This document shows, piece after piece, positions 8,507 through 17,434 of a DNA stretch of 64,000 bases. The DNA comes from an uncultured Lachnospiraceae bacterium (GTDB taxonomy: Bacteria; Bacillota; Clostridia; Lachnospirales; Lachnospiraceae). Where the stretch lies: NCBI GenBank assembly GCA_910588215.1, contig CAJUQJ010000004.1:1-64000 (forward strand), read 5' to 3'. The notes beneath the pieces are model-generated. The model was not told where the DNA came from and searched no databases. It saw only the letters and a list, made by a program, of their open reading frames with translations. Numbering within the stretch: position 1 is the first letter of the stretch; every line of letters starts with the position of its first letter. Both the position numbers and the translations under genes were made by a program.

Positions 8507-9439
8507 ATGGAGAAAAAGAACAACAGACTGGCGAAATTTAAGTATTGGCTGCCGGTATTTATCATGATGCTGCCGGGGCTGCTTTATCTGTTTATTAACA
8601 ACTATATACCTATGGGCGGTCTGATATCGGCTTTCAAGCAGGTTAATTTTGCGGACGGCATATACGGCAGCCCATGGGCGGACCCATGGTATAAGAACTT
8701 CATATATCTGTTCACGTCAAAGGATGCGTTGGAGATCACCAGAAATACGATTCTCTATAACTTTGCGTTCATTCTGGTCAACAACTCGCTGGGGATTGCG
8801 ATTGCGATCTTCATATCCGATGTGCAGAGCAAGCGGGCGAAAAAGGTCTATCAGAGCGCGATCTTATTTCCGTTCCTGATGTCCATGGTCATCGTGTCCT
8901 ACATAGTGTTCGCGCTTCTGAGCAACGAAAACGGAATGCTCAACAAGAGCATCCTGCCGCTTTTCGGCATGGAGCCGGTCTCCTGGTATGCGACGCCGCA
9001 GGCATGGCCGGTGATCCTGATCCTGGTGAATTTCTGGAAGGGCGTGGGGTACGGCTGTCTGATCTATATTGCGTCCATCGCAGGGATTGACAAAGCCATC
9101 TACGAGGCGGCCCAGATCGACGGGGCATCCAGGCTTCAGCTGATCAGGCATATCACACTGCCGAGCATTGTTCCGTCTGTCATTACGCTTGTCATGCTCA
9201 ATGTCAGTAAGATCTTTTTCTCGGATTTCGGACTGTTTTATCAGGTGCCGCAGAATTCGGGGGCGATCTATTCGACGACCAACACGATCGATACCTATGT
9301 ATACCGCGCACTTTTGCAGCAGAATAACCCCAGTATGTCGGCGGCTGCAGGTTTCTATCAGTCTATCGTCGGATTTGTCCTGGTGCTGGCGGTGAATGCG
9401 CTGGTGCGTAAATTCAGCAAAGAAAACGCTTTGTTCTAA
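8507..9439 (+). CDS. ABC transporter permease, LplB type
   Basis: A 310-residue inner-membrane permease with about six hydrophobic segments, the first being YWLPVFIMMLPGLLYLFI. The EAA loop that contacts the ATPase is visible as YEAAQIDGASRLQLIRHITLP. The start at 8507 (MEKKNNR) is preferred over 8462, which would overlap the binding-protein gene, because GAGAGGGAAGG lies just upstream. It pairs with the next gene to form the transmembrane channel. It is closely similar to the permease at 28055, including the motif FYSTTN/IYSTTNTIDTYVYR near the C-terminus. Confidence 0.9.
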   Translation: MEKKNNRLAKFKYWLPVFIMMLPGLLYLFINNYIPMGGLISAFKQVNFADGIYGSPWADPWYKNFIYLFTSKDALEITRNTILYNFAFILVNNSLGIAIAIFISDVQSKRAKKVYQSAILFPFLMSMVIVSYIVFALLSNENGMLNKSILPLFGMEPVSWYATPQAWPVILILVNFWKGVGYGCLIYIASIAGIDKAIYEAAQIDGASRLQLIRHITLPSIVPSVITLVMLNVSKIFFSDFGLFYQVPQNSGAIYSTTNTIDTYVYRALLQQNNPSMSAAAGFYQSIVGFVLVLAVNALVRKFSKENALF

Positions 9440-9463
9440 GGAAAGGGAGGCTGCGACAGGATT

Positions 9464-10357
9464 ATGTTGAAAACAAGAGAAAACAGAAGGTACCAGATCC
9501 TCTGTAATGTGGTGCTGGCACTGCTCACGATTTTTATGGTGTTTCCCTTTGCACTGTTATTTATGTCCTCCATCACGGAGGAGAATACGCTGATCATGAA
9601 CGGATATTCCCTTTTTCCGCGGAAGCTGAGTCTGGAGGCATACAAATATATTTTTCAGAACGGACAGAAGATATTTCATGCCTACGGTGTGACGATTTTC
9701 GTCACGGTCGCCGGCACCTGTATCAATCTCTGGATGAGCTCCATGCTGGCCTTCGGACTCTCCAGAAAGAATCTGCCGTTTCGCCGTGTCATAACGTTCT
9801 ATGTGTTCTTTACCATGCTGTTTAACGGCGGCCTGGTGCCTACTTACATGATGTATACGGGCACCTTTCATATCAAGAACACGATTTTTGCCATGATCGT
9901 GCCGAATCTGTTGATGAGCGCTGTGAATGTACTGCTGGTGCGGACCTATTTTACGAACAGTATTCCGGAGGCGCTCTACGAGGCGGCTGAGATCGACGGT
10001 GCTGGACAGATGCGGATCTACTTTCAGGTGGCGCTGCCTTTGGGCAAACCGATCCTGGTAACTACCGGGCTGTTCGCGGCGCTGGGCTACTGGAATGACT
10101 GGACCAATGGTCTTTACTATGTGAACCAGGAGCAGTTCTGGGGCATCCAGAATCTTCTGAATAAGATGATCAGCGACGTGCAGGCGCTGACCAGTGGGCT
10201 TATGTCTAAAGAAATGGCGGGCATGATCGCTACCATGCCGTCGGTGTCGGTGCGGATGGCGATCGCTTTCGTGGCAATGCTGCCGATTCTGGCGGTGTAC
10301 CCGTTCCTGCAGAAGTATTTTGCGGAAGGAATCGCCATGGGAGCGGTCAAAGGCTAA
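9464..10357 (+). CDS. ABC transporter permease, LplC/YtcP type
   Basis: A 297-residue second permease. Hydrophobic segments start with IFMVFPFALLFMSS, and the EAA loop is YEAAEIDGAGQMRIYFQVALP. The C-terminus KYFAEGIAMGAVKG is typical of the LplC/YtcP group. GGGAGG precedes the ATG at 9464. It completes the binding protein-permease-permease unit, and the GH3 glycosidase follows after a structured 190-base spacer, so imported material is probably a beta-glycoside cleaved in the cell. Confidence 0.9.
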   Translation: MLKTRENRRYQILCNVVLALLTIFMVFPFALLFMSSITEENTLIMNGYSLFPRKLSLEAYKYIFQNGQKIFHAYGVTIFVTVAGTCINLWMSSMLAFGLSRKNLPFRRVITFYVFFTMLFNGGLVPTYMMYTGTFHIKNTIFAMIVPNLLMSAVNVLLVRTYFTNSIPEALYEAAEIDGAGQMRIYFQVALPLGKPILVTTGLFAALGYWNDWTNGLYYVNQEQFWGIQNLLNKMISDVQALTSGLMSKEMAGMIATMPSVSVRMAIAFVAMLPILAVYPFLQKYFAEGIAMGAVKG

Positions 10358-10536
10358 GAGATGGAGATTTTCTAAGGCGTCGAAGAACGCCGCCTAAGAA
10401 AATCTAACCATCTCTGTAAGAATCGCTCTGCGAGACGATTCTTACCGGGTAGAAGGCAACAGAGAGGCTAAGAGATGGAGATTATGCGAGACGATTCTTA
10501 CCAGGTAGAGGGCAACAGGGAGGTTAAGAGATGGAG
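10357..10536 (+). repeat. Structured spacer: two hairpins and a 51-bp direct duplication
   Basis: Between the permease and GH3 genes, AGAGATGG (10357-10364) pairs with CCATCTCT (10408-10415) enclosing a second GATTTTCT/AGAAAATC arm pair. Next, GTAAGAATCG (10416-10425) pairs with CGATTCTTAC (10436-10445). Bases 10430-10480 are repeated at 10486-10536 with four mismatches, and the second copy ends in the GH3 ribosome site. The hairpins could protect the transporter mRNA or attenuate the glycosidase gene. Confidence 0.75.
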
Positions 10537-10547
10537 GGAGAACAACG

Positions 10548-12851
10548 ATGAGGAGAATAGAAGAACTGGTACGGCAGATGACGCTGGAGGAGAAGGCGGG
10601 CATGTGTTCGGGCAGTGACTTCTGGCATTTGAAGGGTGTGGAGAGGCTGAGGATTCCGTCTGTCATGGTGGCTGACGGGCCGCACGGACTGCGCAGGCAG
10701 GATGAGGCGGCAGACCATTTGGGGATCAATGATTCTATCTGTGCAGTCTGCTTTCCTTCGGCGGCCGGTCTTGCGGCTTCTTTTGACAGAGAGCTGCTGA
10801 GGAAGACGGGAGAGACACTGGGTGAGGAATGTCAGGCAGAGAATGTGGCGGTGCTTCTGGGGCCGGCCATCAACATTAAGAGAAGTCCGCTATGCGGGAG
10901 GAACTTTGAATATCTTTCGGAAGATCCCTATCTGTCGTCTCAGCTTGCGGCGTCTTACATAGGCGGCCTGCAGTCTAAGAACGTGGGAGCGAGCGTGAAG
11001 CACTTCGCGGTCAACAATCAGGAAAAACGCCGCTCCACGGTGACGGCGCAGGTGAGTGAGCGGGCGCTTCGGGAGTTGTACCTGGCTTCCTTCGAGGGAG
11101 CAGTCAGGGAAGGGAAGCCGTGGACAGTGATGTGTTCCTACAACAGGGTAAACGGCGAGTACGTATCCCAGAGCCGCAGGCTGCTGACGGACATACTCAG
11201 GGAAGAGTGGGGATTCGACGGATTTCTGGTGACGGACTGGAGCGCCTGTGACGAGCGGGTCAAAGGGCTGGTGGCCGGACAGGATCTGGAAATGCCGGAT
11301 TCCGGCGGGGTCAACGACCGTATGATCGTGGAGGCAGTGCAAAAGGGCGAGATAGAGGAAGCGGTGCTGGATCAGGCAGTGGCCCGCATTCTTACGATTA
11401 TTTTCCGTTATGTGGATCACCGGGACGAGTCCGCGCAGTTCGATCGTGAGAAGCATCACGAAGCCGCAAGAGAGGCGGCCTGCCAGTCCATGGTACTTTT
11501 GAAAAATGATGCGATGGCGGACGGCAGCAGACTTTTACCCCTTAAAAAGGGCGGCAGATATGCTTTTATCGGTTCCTTTGCGAAAGAGCCGCGTTATCAG
11601 GGAGGCGGTTCCAGCCATATCAATGCCTATCGGGTGACCAATGCACTAAAGGAGTGCGCCGGATATGGGGTGATCCGGTTTGCGGAAGGATTCGCGGCAG
11701 AACAGGATGCGACAGACGCGGTGAAGCTGGCGGAAGCGGTACAGGCAGCGAAAGAGAGCGACGCGGCGGTAATCTTCGCAGGGCTGCCGGAATCCATTGA
11801 GTCGGAAGCCTATGACCGGGACCATATGCACCTGCCTGCGTGTCAGAACGAACTGATCCGGGCGGTGGTATCGGTTCAGCCCAATACGGTGGTGGTGCTG
11901 CATAACGGGTCTCCGGTGGAGATGCCCTGGGCAGAGAAGGTGCCGGCGATCCTGGAAAGCTATCTGGCCGGCGAGGCGGTGGGAGAAGCGCAGGCGGCGC
12001 TGCTGTTCGGAGAGAGGAATCCATGCGGAAAACTGGCCGAGACTTTTCCGCTGCGGGTTCAGGATAATCCGGCCTGGCTGGACTTTGGCGGCAGTAAGGA
12101 TGTGGTGCACTATGGAGAAGGTATTTTCGTAGGTTACCGCTATTATGATACGAAGGAGATGCCGGTATTGTTTCCCTTCGGTCATGGACTTGGCTACACG
12201 GAATTTGCTTATGATGACCTGCGGTTTGACAGGGAAAGCCTGTGTGGGGAAGAGACGCTGGAGATCAGATTCCGGATCAGAAATACAGGAGACCGGGAAG
12301 GCAGCGAGGCGCCGCAGGTGTATGTACACAAGAAAGATTCTGGGATCAGCCGTGCCCGGCAGGAGTTAAAAGGGTTTGATAAGGTGGCGTTGGCAGCGGG
12401 AGAAGAGAGAGAGGTCGTGATACGCCTGGACCGCAGAAGTTTTGCCTATTATGACGAAGAGGCGAAGGCATGGTGTGTGGAGCCGGGCGATTATGAAATC
12501 CTGGTGGGAGCTTCCAGCCGGGATATCCGCCTACGCGGTGTGGTAACACGCACGGACAGCGTTCTGGAACACTGGGTCTGCCACCGCAACACGACGCTGG
12601 GCGAGATCATGAGCCGCCCGCAGGCAGCAGAAGCCTACAGGCAGTTTCTGCAGGAAGAGATTGGCAGACTGCCCTTCGAGAGATTTGGCTCTATGGAAGG
12701 ACTGGGAGAGGGCATGAGAAAGATGGCCGAGGCAATCTTTTCAGACAGTCCGCTGCGCTCACTCAGAAGTTTTTTTAAGGGAACCGTGGACGATCATTTT
12801 ATTAAGCGGCTGGTTGACAGAATTAACGGACACATGGATAATGAGAGATGA
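10548..12851 (+). CDS. Glycoside hydrolase family 3 beta-glycosidase
   Basis: A 767-residue GH3 enzyme that releases terminal sugars from beta-linked glycosides by a retaining mechanism. The nucleophile is the aspartate of LVTDWSACD (near residue 230). Substrate-binding KHFAVNNQE and ADGPHGLRRQ motifs are visible in the N-terminal barrel, the GGGSSHIN segment lies in the second alpha/beta domain, and a C-terminal fibronectin type III-like domain shows EGSEAPQVYVH and GFDKVALAAGE. There is no signal peptide, so it acts in the cytoplasm on material brought in by the upstream ABC importer. Whether it prefers glucosides or xylosides cannot be read from the sequence. A two-component system follows directly. 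Confidence 0.9.
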   Translation: MRRIEELVRQMTLEEKAGMCSGSDFWHLKGVERLRIPSVMVADGPHGLRRQDEAADHLGINDSICAVCFPSAAGLAASFDRELLRKTGETLGEECQAENVAVLLGPAINIKRSPLCGRNFEYLSEDPYLSSQLAASYIGGLQSKNVGASVKHFAVNNQEKRRSTVTAQVSERALRELYLASFEGAVREGKPWTVMCSYNRVNGEYVSQSRRLLTDILREEWGFDGFLVTDWSACDERVKGLVAGQDLEMPDSGGVNDRMIVEAVQKGEIEEAVLDQAVARILTIIFRYVDHRDESAQFDREKHHEAAREAACQSMVLLKNDAMADGSRLLPLKKGGRYAFIGSFAKEPRYQGGGSSHINAYRVTNALKECAGYGVIRFAEGFAAEQDATDAVKLAEAVQAAKESDAAVIFAGLPESIESEAYDRDHMHLPACQNELIRAVVSVQPNTVVVLHNGSPVEMPWAEKVPAILESYLAGEAVGEAQAALLFGERNPCGKLAETFPLRVQDNPAWLDFGGSKDVVHYGEGIFVGYRYYDTKEMPVLFPFGHGLGYTEFAYDDLRFDRESLCGEETLEIRFRIRNTGDREGSEAPQVYVHKKDSGISRARQELKGFDKVALAAGEEREVVIRLDRRSFAYYDEEAKAWCVEPGDYEILVGASSRDIRLRGVVTRTDSVLEHWVCHRNTTLGEIMSRPQAAEAYRQFLQEEIGRLPFERFGSMEGLGEGMRKMAEAIFSDSPLRSLRSFFKGTVDDHFIKRLVDRINGHMDNER

Positions 12852-12948
12852 TATGACGTAACAGGAAGACCAGAGTGATGTCATACATTATGTGCTTTAT
12901 TCCAGCGAGCAACGAGCCAAGTGGCTGCTTGCAGCGGGGTCTTTGATT

Positions 12949-12977
12949 GTATCATAGGAAAGTGCGTCCTATGATAC
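12949..12977. other. Strong hairpin in the GH3-kinase gap
   Basis: GTATCATAGGA and TCCTATGATAC form an 11-bp perfect stem with a seven-base loop. A four-base A-run follows but no T-tract on the plus strand; read on the minus strand there is likewise no long U-run, so it is not a clear terminator. The surrounding 12890-13060 bases are rich in short palindromes and carry no gene. Confidence 0.5.
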
Positions 12978-13118
12978 AAAACCGGATGCGCAGCTACGCG
13001 CGCGGAACAAAAGCTGCACTTGTCATAGAAATTGGAACGCGAGGGTGCGCGAAGCACACTTCTGCTCGTGAAACGGCGCCGGGCCGCATGGCAGACGAAG
13101 AGAGCGGGGAGGGACATC

Positions 13119-14867
13119 TTGCGGAGAAGAAAACAGCATGAATACAGCTTTGCCGCCAGACAGAGGGCCATGCTTGCAGCGCTTCTTATCGTAGCGCTGC
13201 TTGACCTTGCGGTGAGCGGCATTTCCGTCAGAAAGATCGGGCAGGAGACGACGGAGCAGATGCGGATGCTGACCTCACTGCACACTTCGCTTGTCTATGA
13301 GGAGTGTGACAGGGTCGGGTATGATATGCGACGCCTTTTGATGGAAAATACGGATGCCACGGCGGCAGCGCAGCACGGGAGTGAACGGGAAAAGATCTAC
13401 GCGAAAGGAAACCTGATCGACAGGCTCACCTATTCCTTCGGAAACCGGGAGGTATATCATCCCTTTTTTTATTTTGAAAAGACGGGGGAGGTGCTGGGGA
13501 GACCATGGGTCGATATGCAGGATGAGAAGGAGCGGGGCATTCTGGATCGGGTGATCGAGGAGGTTACCGGACGGGAAGAACTGAAGACGGATCTGCAGCA
13601 GTGGATCTCCTTTTCTCATGACGACGTCTATTATATGCTGCGGGCCTACTGTTACAACGATGTCTGGATTGCCTGTTATGTGCCGGCGGATCATCTGATC
13701 GACGCTCTGCGGCAGGTCTACCAGGACGAGGAGTATCAGGTGCTTCTGCTGCACGGCGACGGGGAGATCCTGTCCGGGCAGGAGACGGCGAACGCCTGGA
13801 GGCTGGATGAAGAGATGCTGGCTGCGGGCGGCGCCTGGCACAGATGGCCCGCCGGGCGGATACAGATCGTGAAGGAAGATTCTGCGGTGCTTGATATTTC
13901 CATAGCGGTGGTGATGCGGGGGTACGGCGGTTTTCAGAGGATCCTGATCCTGCAGGCGGTCGTCCTTTTTATGGTGATGGTCACTCTGGGGGCATTCGTA
14001 CTGATGACGGTATATACGAGAAGCCGGATCATAGCGCCGGTGCAGAAGTTCGTGAAAGGACTACTGGATTATGCGGATCATGAGGCGGAAAACGGTGAGC
14101 TGACGGTCAGTGATATCCATGAACTGGAGCAGATCAACGAGCAGTTCAGGCGGTTCGTTCATCAGATCGGTGCCTTGAAGATTGATATTTATGAGGAAAA
14201 ACTCCAACGCCAGAAACTGGAAATGGATAATATGAAGCTGCAGCTTAAGCCCCATTTTTTCCTGAATAATCTAAGCCAGATTCATCGTCTTCTGCAGGTG
14301 GGCAGAGTGGCGGAGGCGCAGGGCATGTGTATGGCATCGATCCGTTATCTGCGGTATCTGTTCAGCGCGGGTATGGATGCGGTCAGGGTATCGGAATCGA
14401 TCGAGCATGTGAATGACTACTTCGAGATCATGAAGCTGCGTTATCCGGATGAAGTGGAGGCGGATATCTATGTGGATGAAAAGGCCAGGGACTGTGTGCT
14501 GCCGCCGCTGATGATACAGACGTTGGTGGAGAATTCTTATAAATACGGCAAACTGCCGGAACGGCTCCTGGAAATATCCGTGACTGTGGAAGTGCTGCCG
14601 GAGGGCGGTTTGCTGTGTATCAATGTCAGTGATAACGGCAGAGGATATCCGGAGGAATACATCCGGATCTGGGAACAGGGGAAGGATCTGGATCAGAGCG
14701 AAGGCAGCCATATCGGTATCGCGAATATCCGGGCGCGGCTGCAGTACACCTATGGGGAACAGGCCAAAGTGCGGTTTTATAACAGTCCCATGGGTGGCGC
14801 GGTGGCGGAGATCCGGGTGCCGATGCAGTTTCAGCAGACAGGACAGGAAAGCGGCCAAGGAGAGTGA
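13119..14867 (+). CDS. YesM-type sensor histidine kinase
   Basis: A 582-residue membrane sensor of the His_kinase (PF06580) family, which pairs with AraC-type response regulators in sugar loci. One membrane segment lies near residues 17-37 (MLAALLIVALLDLAVS), an extracellular sensing region follows, and a second segment near 285-310 (ILQAVVLFMVMVTLGAFVL) leads to a HAMP-like linker. The phospho-accepting histidine is in LKPHFFLNN (near residue 379). ATP-binding boxes are VENSYKYGK, DNGRGYP and GSHIGIANIRARL. I prefer the TTG at 13119, preceded by GGGGAGGG; an earlier in-frame TTG at 13032 lacks a ribosome site. The stop lies one base before the regulator start. Confidence 0.85.
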   Translation: MRRRKQHEYSFAARQRAMLAALLIVALLDLAVSGISVRKIGQETTEQMRMLTSLHTSLVYEECDRVGYDMRRLLMENTDATAAAQHGSEREKIYAKGNLIDRLTYSFGNREVYHPFFYFEKTGEVLGRPWVDMQDEKERGILDRVIEEVTGREELKTDLQQWISFSHDDVYYMLRAYCYNDVWIACYVPADHLIDALRQVYQDEEYQVLLLHGDGEILSGQETANAWRLDEEMLAAGGAWHRWPAGRIQIVKEDSAVLDISIAVVMRGYGGFQRILILQAVVLFMVMVTLGAFVLMTVYTRSRIIAPVQKFVKGLLDYADHEAENGELTVSDIHELEQINEQFRRFVHQIGALKIDIYEEKLQRQKLEMDNMKLQLKPHFFLNNLSQIHRLLQVGRVAEAQGMCMASIRYLRYLFSAGMDAVRVSESIEHVNDYFEIMKLRYPDEVEADIYVDEKARDCVLPPLMIQTLVENSYKYGKLPERLLEISVTVEVLPEGGLLCINVSDNGRGYPEEYIRIWEQGKDLDQSEGSHIGIANIRARLQYTYGEQAKVRFYNSPMGGAVAEIRVPMQFQQTGQESGQGE

Positions 14868-14868
14868 A

Positions 14869-16431
14869 ATGAATATCTTACTGACGGATGATGACAATCT
14901 GATATTACAGGAAGTAAAGGAAGCGCTGGAGCGGACGGTTCCGGAGATCGAGAAGATCTATATTGCCACCTGTATTGCAGAGGCGAAGAAGGTTCTTAAG
15001 ACCGTCTCCGTGCAGATCATGCTCTGTGATATCGAGATGCCCGGCGGCTCGGGCCTTGACCTGCTGTCGTGGGTGCGGGCGGAGGCGCTGAGCGTGCAGT
15101 GTATCTTTCTGACGAATTACGCGGATTTTTCCTATGCGAGACAGGCCATCCGTCTGGACAGCATGGAATATATGCTAAAGCCGATCGAGGAAAAGCAGCT
15201 GTGCCGGACGGTACGGCTTGCCATGGAGCGGGCGGAAAAGGAGAAACAGGACGAGCAGGCGAGACGGTACTGGCTGGACACCGGCAGGGAGGCGAAAGAC
15301 CTTTTCTGGCAGAGGAGGCTTCTGGGGAATGCGGTGCAGGGAGAAGAAGCACTGCGCAGGCTGGGATACGGGGAACAGGATCTGTTTACGCTGGCGTCTC
15401 TGAAAGCGGTGTCCCTGTCCGAGGTGGAAGAATTATGGGGCACGGATATGTTTGAATATGTGCTGAAAAACGTGTTGTTTGAACTGCTGGATACGACCTG
15501 CTTCCGGCTGGAAAGCGCTTTTGGCACGCCGGAGGGCGTATGGTTTATGGTCTGCCGTTTCAGCGGGATAGCGGCGCCCAATATGGGGGCGGTGGAAGAA
15601 TGTATGGAGAAAGTGAAGGAAGTCTGCCGGGAGAAGATACATTTTGAGGCAATCTGTGCGATCGGCATGATCTGTCGGGAGGCGGAGCTGTCAGGGCAGT
15701 TTGTCAAGATGCGGGAGATGATGGAGAATGTATTGGAAGACGGCGGAGCGATATGGTATCTGGAAGAATACAGCCCTGCACCGTATATCTATGAGACGCC
15801 GGACATCTCCATCTGGGAAAGTTTGTTGAAGGAAGGGCAGAAGGAGCAGTTGCGGACGGATATACACGGTTATGTGGAGTGCAGGGTCGCAGGCGGTGCC
15901 TCCTGGCAGGGTGCGCAGGCCTTCCGGCAGGATGTGACGCAGATGTTTTATTCCTTTCTGCGCGGAGTGGGGATACAGGCACATAAGGCGTTTGCGGGCA
16001 GACAGGCGGAAACCCTCTACCAGAGAGCGTGTAACTCCATGCAGGATATGTGCCGCTACTGTGATTTTATGCTGGAACAGGTCTTCTGGCATAAGGAGAG
16101 ACTGGAGCAGCCCGCCTCCCTGATGAGCATGGTCCTGCAGTATGTGGACGAGCATTACTGTGAGGATATCACGCGCAATGATCTGGTGGATCTTGTCTAT
16201 GTCAGCCCGGACTATCTGTCCCGCACTTTTAAAAGGGAGACAGGGCGTTCTCTGGCGCAGTACATGTTGGAGAAACGCATGGAAAAGGCGAAAAGGCTGC
16301 TTAAGAGCGATATGTCGGTGAAGAACGTGGCGCTGCAGACAGGCTACAGTAATTTCTCCTATTTTTCCAAAGTATTTCGGGATATGGAAGGGATGTCTCC
16401 CATGGAATACCGGGAACGGCTCAGGAAGTAG
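14869..16431 (+). CDS. Response regulator with AraC-type DNA-binding domain
   Basis: A 520-residue partner of the preceding sensor kinase. The receiver domain shows acidic DDD at residues 7-9, the phospho-acceptor aspartate in MLCDIEMPGG (about residue 54), and the conserved lysine in YMLKPIEEK. A long middle region of unknown fold separates it from a C-terminal pair of helix-turn-helix motifs (YCEDITRNDLVDLVYVSP and NVALQTGYSNFSYFSKVFRD). It probably activates the transporter-GH3 operon upstream in response to an external sugar. The ATG at 14869 follows AAGGAGAG and sits one base after the kinase stop, so translation is likely coupled. Confidence 0.88.
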   Translation: MNILLTDDDNLILQEVKEALERTVPEIEKIYIATCIAEAKKVLKTVSVQIMLCDIEMPGGSGLDLLSWVRAEALSVQCIFLTNYADFSYARQAIRLDSMEYMLKPIEEKQLCRTVRLAMERAEKEKQDEQARRYWLDTGREAKDLFWQRRLLGNAVQGEEALRRLGYGEQDLFTLASLKAVSLSEVEELWGTDMFEYVLKNVLFELLDTTCFRLESAFGTPEGVWFMVCRFSGIAAPNMGAVEECMEKVKEVCREKIHFEAICAIGMICREAELSGQFVKMREMMENVLEDGGAIWYLEEYSPAPYIYETPDISIWESLLKEGQKEQLRTDIHGYVECRVAGGASWQGAQAFRQDVTQMFYSFLRGVGIQAHKAFAGRQAETLYQRACNSMQDMCRYCDFMLEQVFWHKERLEQPASLMSMVLQYVDEHYCEDITRNDLVDLVYVSPDYLSRTFKRETGRSLAQYMLEKRMEKAKRLLKSDMSVKNVALQTGYSNFSYFSKVFRDMEGMSPMEYRERLRK

Positions 16432-16470
16432 AGTTGAACGGTAATGAATGTTATGATGTTGGGTTCCAAA

Positions 16471-16505
16471 GTCATGTATAGTCATGCAAGCATGTCATAC
16501 ATGAC
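16471..16505. other. Inverted repeat after the two-component operon
   Basis: GTCATGTAT and ATACATGAC flank a 17-base interior that itself contains TCATGCAAGCATG. No T-tract follows, so this looks like an operator or mRNA 3' structure, not a terminator. Confidence 0.45.
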
Positions 16506-16537
16506 CTTTTGACCCTGGCATCATGTTATGCGTGAGG

Positions 16538-16580
16538 AAAACTCCAAGGCACGGTATGGTTGTGGTTTGGAGTTTTTTTG
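16538..16580 (+). terminator. Rho-independent terminator
   Basis: AAACTCCAA pairs with TTTGGAGTTT, followed by a run of seven T. It ends the GH3/two-component module about 40 bases before the toxin-antitoxin pair. Confidence 0.8.
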
Positions 16581-16620
16581 TGTATACTAATATGTGTCTA
16601 TATACCAAAAAGAAAGGATG

Positions 16621-16818
16621 ATGGCTGTGGAAATAAATGAAGAATTACGCAGGATTTATAATGAATGCAGAAGATTGGATCAGGAATACAATGGTTTTGT
16701 TTCCGGAAAACTTATTGAAAAAATAGAAAACGACGAAGAGCGTAGATTTGCAGTTCATATCTCTAATTTCTTTTTGGCAGAAAAGCAAAGGGAACTCATT
16801 GAAAAAGGGGTCTTCTAG
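16621..16818 (+). CDS. Small protein upstream of zeta toxin, candidate antitoxin
   Basis: A 65-residue, charged, helix-rich protein (ELRRIYNECRRLDQEYN; FFLAEKQRELIEKGVF). It is not recognisable as a named family. Its position, ending one base before the zeta-type toxin start, is that of the antitoxin in epsilon/zeta-like pairs, and a size of 60-90 residues fits. AAAGG at 16613-16617 suits the ATG at 16621 or the GTG at 16627; the ATG at 16618 is too close. The antitoxin role is inferred from context only. Confidence 0.6.
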   Translation: MAVEINEELRRIYNECRRLDQEYNGFVSGKLIEKIENDEERRFAVHISNFFLAEKQRELIEKGVF

Positions 16819-16819
16819 C

Positions 16820-17389
16820 ATGAAAAAGTATATTATATTTGCAGGTGTGAATGGAGCAGGTAAATCTACATTATATCATTTGAATGAAAATGTTGCAGAG
16901 GGAACGGTACGGATCAATTATGACGAAATATTGAAGAGAGAATATGGTGATTGGAGTAATCCGGAGAATCAGGTTAAGGCTATGTTTGATGCAAAGTATA
17001 TGATAGATAGCTGTCTGCAACAGGGAATATCGTTTAATCAGGAGACAACTTTAGCCGGAACGATGAAGACGATCAAGAAAGCGAAAGCATTAGGATATTT
17101 TGTGGATATGTATTTTGTAGGAGTAGAGAACGTGGAGATTGCGATTAAGAGAGTGGCTGATCGTGTCAGACGTGGAGGCCATGGCGTTGAAGAGAAGGAT
17201 ATACGTAGAAGATATGTCAAGTCACAGAAGAATCTTATCAAAGCAATACCAATATGCGATGAAATAAAAATATACGATAATACATTTTCATTTATCAGAT
17301 TTGCTTCTTTTTCCAATGGGAACGCTCAATTTGGACATCACGAATTGAGTGACAGCTGGTTCAGGCGTTTGCTTCAGGAAAATGAGTAG
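16820..17389 (+). CDS. Zeta toxin family P-loop kinase
   Basis: A 189-residue protein with a P-loop FAGVNGAGKSTLYH at residues 6-19 and the zeta-type acceptor segment RINYDEILKREYGDW near residue 32. Zeta toxins phosphorylate UDP-N-acetylglucosamine and thereby poison cell-wall synthesis; some relatives are nucleotide kinases with other targets. FNQETTLAGTMKTI resembles the substrate-side region of zeta toxins. The start at 16820 is taken because the upstream extension overlaps the preceding gene and AAAGGGG lies at 16805-16811. The pair probably acts as a small toxin-antitoxin module. Lower GC than neighbours (many AAA, ATA and GAA codons) suggests separate origin. Confidence 0.78.
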   Translation: MKKYIIFAGVNGAGKSTLYHLNENVAEGTVRINYDEILKREYGDWSNPENQVKAMFDAKYMIDSCLQQGISFNQETTLAGTMKTIKKAKALGYFVDMYFVGVENVEIAIKRVADRVRRGGHGVEEKDIRRRYVKSQKNLIKAIPICDEIKIYDNTFSFIRFASFSNGNAQFGHHELSDSWFRRLLQENE

Positions 17390-17434
17390 AAGTCAGGACA
17401 ACTATTTTGAAATGGAAATGTGGAGGGATTTTCT

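Noticed and set aside
6958..8565. A 535-codon frame opposite the binding-protein gene
   Set aside because: Its composition is dominated by His, Arg and Ile as expected from the antisense of a coding frame, and the opposite strand encodes a clear lipoprotein with signal peptide and ribosome site.
10442..12369. Long open frames on the minus strand opposite the GH3 gene
   Set aside because: They are shadows of a high-GC, strongly coding plus strand; they have no ribosome sites and no recognisable protein motifs.
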